Assembly: GCF_002933875.1 (NCBI RefSeq)
Contig: NZ_BFAV01000112.1
Location: forward strand, 1-48,519
Direction of reading: 5' to 3'
DNA: 48,519 nucleotides
Source of the DNA: Desulfocucumis palustris
Lineage (GTDB): Bacteria; Bacillota; Desulfotomaculia; Desulfotomaculales; Desulfocucumaceae
Positions 42,616-48,519 of this stretch are shown here, piece by piece. The notes under the pieces are model-generated. The model did no database searches, was not told the DNA's origin, and worked only from the letters and a program-made list of their open reading frames with translations. The position numbers were made by a program, and so were the translations under genes. Positions within the stretch are counted from its first letter, which is position 1; each line of letters starts with the position of its first letter.

Positions 42616-42675
42616 CCCTTAAGAAAGTTCTTTTCCTGCCTGTGGTTGGGCAGGCCTATTGTATCCATAAGCAGC

Positions 42676-43659
42676 TCATTCCATATCTCCACAGGTACGG
42701 GCTGTATTAAGTTTAAATAATACTTTCATGGAATTTCTAGTCTGAAAAGCTTTTTCGAATTCCTCCAATGTAAAAACATGGCTTACCAAGGACTCAACAT
42801 TAACCAGTTTTCTCTCTAAAATCCTTAAGGCTGCGTCCATCGGACCACATCGAGAGCCCATTAGCGTTACTTCATTTACCACCCAGCCACTGGGGTTCAT
42901 TGTCAGATTGCCTTGATAGGTACTTTTTAAAATAATCGTTCCTGACGGCTTAACAATATCCTGTGCAAATGACAGACCTTGGCTATTTCCAGTACATTCA
43001 GCAACAATATCAAAAAAGCCTTTATAATTAGCCCCGGTCAATTTGATGGTTTTTGCTATACCCTTTAAAAGTCTCAGTTTATCTTCATGCTTACCTATTA
43101 CAGTTAAATTACAGCCGGTTAAGCTTAAAACCCGGGCAACAAGCTGTCCCAGCTTTCCATCCCCCAACACCGCAAAATTATGTGTCGGCTTTATATGAAA
43201 TTTTTCTGTGATCTCCAGTGCGGCGGCCAATGGCTCCGCAAATACTGCTTCAGCATCCGTAACATTATCAGGCACAACGTATAGATTCTTAACCGGCAGG
43301 GTTATGTATTCAGCAAATGCTCCATCCTTACCCAGGATTCCAAGCACATGACGATTTTCACAGTGATGGTGGAAGTCATTTTTACAGTTTATACAGTTAT
43401 TGCAGCCAATATTTATATCACCAACCACCCGCTTGCCTATTAAGCCCGGGTCCGGCGCTTGTTCAACTACTCCTACAAATTCATGACCCAATACTCCTTG
43501 AAATCCTTTGTACCCTTGAGTAATTTCAAGGTCAGTATTGCAAATCCCCGTCAGAATGACTTTAATTAAGGCTTCATCTGCTTGGGGTACCGGTTTGTCA
43601 TAATCCTCCATGTATTTTAAGCTGCCATTAAAAAAACAAAGGCATTCCAACAATTTCAC
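42676..43659 (-). CDS. Zinc-dependent alcohol dehydrogenase (MDR superfamily)
   Basis: A 327-residue medium-chain dehydrogenase. Catalytic zinc residues: Cys in LTGICNTDLE, GHEFVG and the AEPLAAAL glutamate region. The structural zinc loop is GCNNCINCKNDFHHHCENR. The NAD fold reads FAVLGDGKLGQLVARVLSL, a GxGxxG-like turn. It oxidises or reduces a polyol or alcohol; the substrate is unknown. The first codon is GTG at 43659, but AGGTGA lies six bases before the TTG at 43650, which gives MECLCFFNGSLKY, a better family start. It is upstream of the GntR gene and on the same strand, but a gene relic separates them. Confidence 0.9.
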   Translation of the reverse strand: MKLLECLCFFNGSLKYMEDYDKPVPQADEALIKVILTGICNTDLEITQGYKGFQGVLGHEFVGVVEQAPDPGLIGKRVVGDINIGCNNCINCKNDFHHHCENRHVLGILGKDGAFAEYITLPVKNLYVVPDNVTDAEAVFAEPLAAALEITEKFHIKPTHNFAVLGDGKLGQLVARVLSLTGCNLTVIGKHEDKLRLLKGIAKTIKLTGANYKGFFDIVAECTGNSQGLSFAQDIVKPSGTIILKSTYQGNLTMNPSGWVVNEVTLMGSRCGPMDAALRILERKLVNVESLVSHVFTLEEFEKAFQTRNSMKVLFKLNTARTCGDME

Positions 43660-43680
43660 CTGCTTTTAGAATCTTCTTTG

Positions 43681-43746
43681 CGCCACATGGGAATGTTTCG
43701 CTCGCCACCTTCTAAATCTAATTTGCCGAACGAAGCGTCCCCATGC
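43681..43746. repeat. Inverted pair of GGCATGGGGACG-type repeats
   Basis: The left arm CCACATGGGAATGTTTCGCTCG faces the right arm CGAACGAAGCGTCCCCATGCCG across 20 bases, so the two can pair over about 20 positions with mismatches. The right arm runs straight into the RND-pump relic, placing the truncation breakpoint in the repeat. Confidence 0.8.
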
Positions 43747-44297
43747 CGCCCGGATACCGGATTGAGTACGGCGGGGAGAATGAGGAGCGCATAAATGCCT
43801 TTGTCAGCATTGGAAGATTGTCGGTGGTGGTCGGATTATTGATCAATATAATCAGCGCCATGCAGTTTTATTCTCTGACCAAGCCAGCCATTGTTTTAAT
43901 CTCGATTTATCTGGCCCTGTCGGGAGCATTGCTAGGACTGTTTATCACAGGCACGCCGCTGGGCTTCATGGCTTTGCTGGGAATAGTCAGCCTGTCCGGA
44001 ATTGTGGTGCGCAATGGCATTGTGCTGCTGGATTTAATTGAAATTGGCCGCAAGCAAGGAATGTCCCTTAATGACGCCATTCGGTAGGCCGGCAAGGTAA
44101 GAATGTGGCCCATTTTATCGACCTCGGCCACAACGGTGTTTGGTTTGCTGCCAATGGTGATACTGGGCAGCAGCCTCAACCGCCCCATTGCCATCAGTAT
44201 AATCAGCGGCGTGGTATTTTCCACCGTGCTGACACTGATTTTGGTGCCGAATGTATATTTATTAGTGGAAAGCATGAGCCGCAAAAAAGCTATTTAG
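43743..44297 (+). pseudogene. C-terminal relic of an RND efflux pump with an in-frame TAG
   Basis: About 184 codons in one frame match the last sixth of AcrB/CusA-type RND transporters: PPGYRIEYGGENEE, LLGIVSLSGIVVRNGIVLLD, then LNDAIR-stop-AGKVRMWPIL, TTVFGLLPMVILGSS and STVLTLILVPNVYLLVE. The stop at 44085-44087 replaces the usual Glu of 'AIREAGKVR' (GAG to TAG, one change). Everything upstream of the periplasmic PPGY motif is missing, ending exactly at a dispersed repeat. Not functional. Confidence 0.92.
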
Positions 44298-44438
44298 GGA
44301 TACCATACCACCAAAAAATAATTGACTGGATCCGTCGAATATGAAAGATCCAGTCTTTTTTAACATGCTTATATAATGTAGATAAATTTTCCATGTAAAT
44401 TTACCGGCGATTTTGTCATACTCTTAGCACAGGACTAA

Positions 44439-44873
44439 TTATTTAAACTTATTCTGAATCTTTTTCCATAAGCCAGACCCAACCATCTGATCCGCTACTC
44501 GCAAAATAGACTGGACCACCTCCAAGATATCTTTTTCTCCTGCCCAATTCCGCTTAACAACCTCAGGATCGGTGTTATTTATTATTGAATTTAGCACGTA
44601 GGCAGCAAGAGCTATATCATCAACATACCCGGCAGGCCCTAATATAGCCTCGGGTATAATATCAATTGGCGATACAAAATAGGCAATAGCTCCAGCCAGC
44701 TTAGCTTTATCAGCTACGTTCACTTCTTTTTCCATTGTTAATTTGCACAGCAAGTGAAACAAATCGGGAGTTAGCATAATATAGTCGGCCCACTTATTAT
44801 CTGAGCCGTTTTTGCTGTTCAGCCAATCCTTTATTTTTACTCTCAGATTCTGGTAAAAATCAAGATCGTTCAT
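44439..44873 (-). CDS. DUF1232 (YkvA-type) protein
   Basis: A 144-residue protein whose centre carries the DUF1232 signature AYFVSPIDIIPEAILGPAGYVDDIALAAYVL, a hairpin with one or two semi-hydrophobic segments ending in DD. The flanks are helical. Biochemical role is unknown; the domain is often membrane-associated. AAGGGGG lies seven bases before the ATG. It is monocistronic between an RND relic and repeats. Confidence 0.88.
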   Translation of the reverse strand: MNDLDFYQNLRVKIKDWLNSKNGSDNKWADYIMLTPDLFHLLCKLTMEKEVNVADKAKLAGAIAYFVSPIDIIPEAILGPAGYVDDIALAAYVLNSIINNTDPEVVKRNWAGEKDILEVVQSILRVADQMVGSGLWKKIQNKFK

Positions 44874-45205
44874 TTATGTGCCCCCTTATTTATAATTTTA
44901 CCAAAAGTGCATTATTGCTTCAATCACATCTTGTCTATTTTATTTTGGCATGGGAACGTTTCGCTCGCCACTCTATCTAATATGCCACCTCATGCCACCT
45001 CCGTCCTCATGCCACCCCCATATTCTTAAATAGGGTCAATCATTTCTGCATTGCAACAGTCCAAATGCGCTTCAATGGTAATTCAGCCTTAATGTCGTCC
45101 TCCAAACGCTCGTATTGTGTGAGAGGGCTTCCAGAAATTCCTTTTCCGTCCACAGGCGTACGTGGAAGAAACTTGTTGCGGGATCCTTTTGTGCGTTGCT
45201 TTATT
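44874..45205. repeat. Repeat-containing intergenic region
   Basis: TGGCATGGGAACGTTTCGCT (44945-44964) is followed by three copies of ATGCCACC within 44990-45020, an echo of the tandem array at the window start. The minus-strand stretch 45040-45200 after the HNH stop stays open for 50 codons but has no domain; it may be the end of a lost gene. Confidence 0.65.
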
Positions 45206-46138
45206 TTAGCCAAGATAGACATTCTCATTGTGCCATTTCAAATACTGTGCATCGGGGAGCTGATCTTTTCGCTCCGGTAAAATAATGAGCTTGCTACCGT
45301 GATGAGTATAGTATTCTTTACCGTTTCCAAAATCCTCTTTGATTCTATGGCTGACTTCCACTCTAAAATTTTTATCTACAGTTATATATCCTCTGTCAAA
45401 TAGTGTATGAAAATCTCTGCGAAGTAGCAATCCATTATTTATAGAATGAGGTCCGTTATGACCATATGGCTTGATATGTGCAGCCTCTAATACCGGCAAA
45501 GTCTTCTCTCCCGTAATCGCACATCTTCTCTGATAAGCATCTGTAATCAACACTTTGAATGCTCCCTGTCCGATCCGCGGTCGTATTATTTGCTCTTTCC
45601 CATATCGATTTTCACCAATATCCTCCTTTAATAGTTCCGGCTGCATCGTTCCTTGCAGTCTAAGTTTATCTTGAACCTGCTTATAAAGAGCCATTCCTGT
45701 AACTTCCTTAGTATCGTAAATTTTACCCTGGACAATGTTACGATTCCAGTCAATCGGAACAGGGATCCAGTCTTGCTTATCAAAATAAAAAGGCATGGAT
45801 AAGATGATGCACCCTATGTAAGGATCAGGGTCAATCAACCGGTTAGTTTTCTTGTATTTGTAAATTCGGTTATTCAGCACTTGAAGGTTCTCGGCCCCAT
45901 TGGCGATGCCAAATGCTTCCCAGGCTAACGAGGATGGCAGAATAGAAAACTTCAGAAAAAATCCTCCACCTACGATGAAATCATTCGGCGTATGAAGTTT
46001 GAATAAAAAAAAGTCCCCTTCAGCCAAGGCTTTGAAATTGGAACGACCCCCAGGCTTCCAGAAATTCACTTCATCACAATTTGCCTGCTTCAAAGTATTA
46101 AACCAATCAAAATCAGTGATCCCAACATACATCTTCAT
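45206..46138 (-). CDS. HNH endonuclease with an N-terminal modification-sensor-like domain
   Basis: A 310-residue protein. The C-terminal HNH nuclease is intact: RCAITGEKTLPVLEAAHIKP, then HSINNGLLLRRDFHTLFDRG with the metal histidines. The N-terminal part (YVGITDFDWFNTLKQA, VNFWKPGGRSNFKALAEGD, FIVGGGFF) looks like a PUA/EVE-type fold that reads modified bases. Such fusions are candidate modification-dependent restriction enzymes. The ATG at 46138 has GGAG eight bases upstream. A related but broken HNH gene lies 100 bp upstream in the same direction. Confidence 0.85.
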   Translation of the reverse strand: MKMYVGITDFDWFNTLKQANCDEVNFWKPGGRSNFKALAEGDFFLFKLHTPNDFIVGGGFFLKFSILPSSLAWEAFGIANGAENLQVLNNRIYKYKKTNRLIDPDPYIGCIILSMPFYFDKQDWIPVPIDWNRNIVQGKIYDTKEVTGMALYKQVQDKLRLQGTMQPELLKEDIGENRYGKEQIIRPRIGQGAFKVLITDAYQRRCAITGEKTLPVLEAAHIKPYGHNGPHSINNGLLLRRDFHTLFDRGYITVDKNFRVEVSHRIKEDFGNGKEYYTHHGSKLIILPERKDQLPDAQYLKWHNENVYLG

Positions 46139-46236
46139 GGCAATCACTCCAAAAAATATGTAGGTGTATAAGGATTAATGTAAATAGGATAAAGGGCTGT
46201 TCAGAAGAGTAGGGGTAATCCCTACTTATATTCAAA

Positions 46237-46958
46237 TTAAACTCCTTGGAACTTTAATGAGTTACTTATGGTAAACACACCCCGGTCAAATAATTTATGA
46301 TGCATCGCGCATAATGCGATTCCGTTTTCTTCAAGATCCGGTCCCCCAGCCTGATGCCACTTAATATGGGCGGCCTCCACAGCAATTAAGGTATTCCCCA
46401 ACCTCACATTAAAGCCGCAGACGCACATTTATACTCATAAGCCATTAAAATACGCTCTCGAAACTGGGGATTTCGGGACGGTTTTCCGGCTAAATCAAGA
46501 TCAAGTCCAACCTCATTAAGTATATCTTCGTGCATAGTCTCCGGAAAATTTTGTTCCAATATGATGTTTGCGAATTCACGTATAAGCCTTCTATCCTTGG
46601 AAAGGAGGGAATATACTTCTTCAGTAAAACCTCCATGCGTATCATTTACCAAAAGTATATTATCGCTCCAATCCCTTTTTGTATCTATTTTATTTTTGCC
46701 GGTAATCTCCCAGCTCCCATCATTGGATAGACGCAGAAAAGGATATCTGGAAACATAACTGCGACGTGGAGGGCCAAATTCCATAAGAAGATGTTTAAGA
46801 TTTTCCTTAACCTCTGAATAAGCAATCATCCTTGGCTGCTTTCTGTCTAACCGGCCAAGGGTATAAAGAAGTAATAGTGGCTTGTGTGGAGCCCGTTCCC
46901 CATTACGCTTCCACAGATTAATATTTGAAAAGATTGTTTTTAGCTCTTCAGACTCCAT
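46237..46958 (-). pseudogene. Frameshifted HNH endonuclease gene
   Basis: From the ATG at 46958, the frame reads ELKTIFSNINLWKRNGERAP and HKPLLLLYTLGRLD, then reaches RERILMAYEYKCA. There one missing base (about 46420-46423; GCGTCTGC where GCGGTCTGC is expected) diverts it to a stop. The second frame continues VCGFNVRLGNTLIAVEAAHI and CAMHHKLFDRGVFTI, the HNH core. It then stops about 80 codons short of a normal C-terminus. Two lesions suggest real decay rather than one sequencing error, but the frameshift itself needs confirmation. Confidence 0.88.
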
Positions 46959-47077
46959 TTTAAATCTCCATAAAATCAGAAAAAATACTTTATTAACACT
47001 TTTCTTCAAATTATATCATAATCCTTTTTTAATTGCGCTATTAAAGAACAGTACTATCAGTCCCTGATAACAAAAGC

Positions 47078-47105
47078 CCGATTCCTTATTTAAAAAAGGA
47101 ATCGG
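47078..47105 (-). terminator. Terminator after the XRE/toxin region
   Basis: CCGATTCCTT/AAGGAATCGG hairpin with an 8-base loop; the minus strand continues GCTTTTG. Plus-strand tail is CCTTTCTTT, so it may act in both directions. Confidence 0.75.
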
Positions 47106-47171
47106 ACCTTTCTTTCGCTATTAACAAAATATCAACGAACGCAGGGGAATTTTTAATCCTGCTCATTGTTT

Positions 47172-47445
47172 CTAATAGTCCCGCTGCTCCGCTGTCAATT
47201 TTTTGGCTGTTTCTAATAACCGCCGGAGTTTCGGATCTATCTCCCGCCTGTCTTCCGTGAAAAATTCAGCGAGGGTTATTCCGAGGGCATTACAGATAAT
47301 TTCTATATATGCTACATCAGCAAACCTGTTATTTGTCTCCAGTCTGTTAATAACCGGCTGCGATATGCTCGTTATTTCATCTAGTTCTTTTGGTAGACAA
47401 TCCTTTAGCTTTGCGTAATTCCCGTATACGCGCGCCAACATTCAA
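47172..47445 (-). pseudogene. XRE-family regulator with a +1 frameshift
   Basis: A TTG start at 47445 with AGGTGA five bases upstream gives NVGARIRELRKAKGLSTK, a perfect Cro/CI start, then runs into a stop. Removing one A from the run at 47388-47391 joins it to ELDEITSISQPVINRLE, then CNALGITLAEFFTEDRREID. So the gene is either broken by one inserted A, slips naturally at CCAAAAG, or is mis-sequenced. If intact it would be about 90 residues and could regulate the adjacent toxin-antitoxin or HNH genes. Confidence 0.8.
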
Positions 47446-47488
47446 TACAATCACCTATTCCAAAACAGAATAATAATTACTTTTAAAT

Positions 47489-47855
47489 TTACCCACTAAA
47501 AATCTTAAGCAAACTTTTTCTTATGCGCTCATATATTTCCTTTTCCAGGCTGCCTAAATAAGCACGAACACGTTGGACATCAACCGTTCGTAACTGATCA
47601 ATCAAGGCTATAGAATCCCGGGGAATTCCTGCCGTACCTTGAGGTATGTAATGATATAAGTTCGGATTTTTTATCGCCCAAGGGCCGCTTTGGGTTGTTA
47701 ACGGAATAACAATAACTACAGGATAGCGAATCGCGCCCTTCGGTACACCCACCACAATAGCCGGTCTGCTTCCCTCCTGCTCGTGTCCTTTTAGGATTAT
47801 GGGACGGAAGGGAAATCAAAAGAAGATCACCTGTTTTAATAATATTATCCTTCAT
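47489..47855 (-). pseudogene. MazF/PemK-type toxin gene with a +1 frameshift
   Basis: The first frame reads MKDNIIKTGDLLLISLPSHN, then one extra A in the run at 47789-47792 shifts it. The corrected frame gives PKGHEQEGSRPAIVVGVPKG, VIPLTTQSGPW and SIALIDQLRTVDVQRV, the classic MazF fold with its GxRPAIVVs motif. In the shifted form no toxin is made. The antitoxin gene upstream overlaps it by 11 bases and is intact. The family cuts mRNA at specific short sites. Confidence 0.88.
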
Positions 47856-48093
47856 TTTTTTGTTCCTCTTGAATTATCAAACCAACACCCGGTTGATACT
47901 TTACTTTTTTGCCCTCGGGTGGCCCATTTGATCCCCAATCATATGGAGGAAGGGCTCCCAGGTCTGCTTCCAACCAGAGATTATCTTCATTACTCTCTTT
48001 TAACAAATCTTCCAGGAACCTTTTTAGTAACATAATCTTATTTTCCGGTAAAGCATCTACCATCTCGTGCAAAATTTTTTTGGGTGCGCTCAT
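47845..48093 (-). CDS. MazE-like antitoxin
   Basis: An 82-residue protein. The N-terminal helices KKILHEMVDALPENKIMLLKRFLEDLL resemble the DUF2281-type helical region of small antitoxins; the C-terminus (ALPPYDWGSNGPPEGKKVKY) is flexible and proline-rich, as in toxin-binding tails. I prefer the ATG at 48093, which has AAAGG nine bases upstream, over earlier in-frame codons. Its 3' end overlaps the start of the MazF-type gene. It appears intact while its toxin is frameshifted. Confidence 0.75.
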   Translation of the reverse strand: MSAPKKILHEMVDALPENKIMLLKRFLEDLLKESNEDNLWLEADLGALPPYDWGSNGPPEGKKVKYQPGVGLIIQEEQKNEG

Positions 48094-48167
48094 TTCCGAC
48101 ATCCTTTCTATAAGCAAATAATATTGCTTTTCAATATCAACCCAATTTAGCACGCAACGACAATTCA

Positions 48168-48195
48168 AAAGGAGAGCAAAGAACTGCTCTCCTTT
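48168..48195 (-). terminator. Terminator of glmS
   Basis: AAAGGAGAGCA pairs exactly with TGCTCTCCTTT around a 6-base loop, 33 bases after the glmS stop on the minus strand; the T-tail there is short (TTTTG). Confidence 0.75.
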
Positions 48196-48227
48196 AATAA
48201 TAACAGCTATTTTACCCCAATGCCATC

Positions 48228-48519
48228 CTACTCCACAGTAACCGATTTAGCGAGGTTACGAGGCTGGTCCAGGTCGCTCCCCCTGGCCACCGCCATGCGG
48301 TAGGCCAGCAGCTGCAGGGGCACCACCGAGAGTATGGGGGCCAGCACCGGGTGGGTGGTGGGTATGTGCATCACGTGGTCCACCACTTTCTCCACTTCCT
48401 TGATGCCTTCCATGGCCAGGGCAATCACCGGAACGTCCTTTACTATCAGGGCCAGGGTGCCGTGCTTCAGTTCCCCGGCGGCGTAAGCCTCGGCGTGGAT
48501 GTAGGAGATTTCCTTCAGC
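48228..48519 (-). CDS. glmS: Glutamine-fructose-6-phosphate aminotransferase, C-terminal part
   Basis: The 3' end of a gene that continues past the window. GlmS makes glucosamine-6-phosphate for the cell wall; this part is the second sugar-isomerase (SIS) domain. Recognised: [40 protein letters not shown] and the invariant ending [11 protein letters not shown]. Between KDVPVIALA and [14 protein letters not shown] about 27-33 residues present in usual GlmS proteins are absent, although the frame is kept. That could disable the enzyme, so another glmS may exist elsewhere. Confidence 0.9.
   Translation of the reverse strand, partial: LKEISYIHAEAYAAGELKHGTLALIVKDVPVIALAMEGIKEVEKVVDHVMHIPTTHPVLAPILSVVPLQLLAYRMAVARGSDLDQPRNLAKSVTVE

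Larger units (their letters stand above)
42199..42675. other. Intergenic region holding the antitoxin relic
   Basis: Apart from the antitoxin relic (42437-42615) and the operator candidate (42256-42266), the 477 bp show no gene. The left part is AT-rich and should hold the gntR promoter. Confidence 0.5.

Noticed and set aside
44085..44087. Pyrrolysine at the in-frame TAG of the RND relic
   Set aside because: RND pumps do not use pyrrolysine, the site is normally Glu (GAG), and the 5' part of the gene is missing.
45040..45228. 62-codon minus-strand ORF overlapping the HNH gene end
   Set aside because: No ribosome site at its start and it overlaps the HNH stop; it may be the tail of a lost gene but cannot be supported as a CDS.

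Overview
The window looks like the chromosome of an anaerobic, spore-former-type Firmicute of the Peptococcaceae/Desulfotomaculum group. This is inferred from strong AGGAGG-type ribosome sites, frequent GTG and TTG starts, an AprBA-like flavoprotein/ferredoxin pair, a corrinoid/MtrH-type methyltransferase operon with sodium symporters, and many small dispersed palindromic repeats. No rRNA, complete tRNA, CRISPR array or intact transposase was seen.

Layout. 1-1.7 kb: a 16-bp tandem repeat, two AT-rich lipoprotein genes and a small cupin. 1.7-2.98 kb: a decayed stretch with an HsdM-like relic and a tRNA 3'-end-like fragment. 2.99-11.34 kb (minus): a complete GC-rich four-gene type II Wadjet (JetABCD) anti-plasmid operon with overlapping genes. 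11.85-16.35 kb: a large Lhr-family helicase. 16.5-17.2 kb: a Phd/ParE toxin-antitoxin pair. 17.4-22.3 kb: a PadR-controlled DHA2 drug exporter, an HxlR regulator divergent from an azoreductase, and a membrane-anchored alpha/beta hydrolase. 22.9-25.6 kb: a HepT/MntA toxin-antitoxin pair, an unknown membrane-anchored protein and a DUF2089/SHOCT-like trio. 25.9-30.5 kb: an AprB-like ferredoxin, an AprA-like flavoprotein, an SLC13 anion permease and a Crp/Fnr regulator. 30.8-33.0 kb: a small orphan gene, an XRE regulator and a TolB-like propeller lipoprotein.

33.9-41.0 kb holds the most distinctive system: a seven-gene minus-strand operon encoding a corrinoid-protein homologue, a UroD-family methyltransferase, two different SSS symporters, an MtrH-family methyltransferase, a small unknown protein and a DUF1638 protein. 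A GntR/UTRA regulator lies upstream, with related TGTATATACCA-like sites around it. The expected flow is uptake of a methylated compound, methyl transfer to a corrinoid protein, then transfer to a pterin. However, the corrinoid protein has lost the D and H of the DxHxxG cobalamin motif (it reads CSQEIG), and the UroD partner lacks both cysteines of the usual HxC...C zinc site. This could be a divergent methyl-transfer system.

42.4-48.5 kb is a decay zone: an antitoxin relic, an RND-pump relic with one in-frame stop, an HNH nuclease beside a frameshifted second HNH gene, a frameshifted XRE regulator, a frameshifted MazF-type toxin with an intact antitoxin, and the 3' end of a glmS gene that appears to lack an internal segment of about 30 codons. 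The clustered single-base lesions (two of them an extra A in an A4 run) mean sequencing error must be excluded before calling these pseudogenes.
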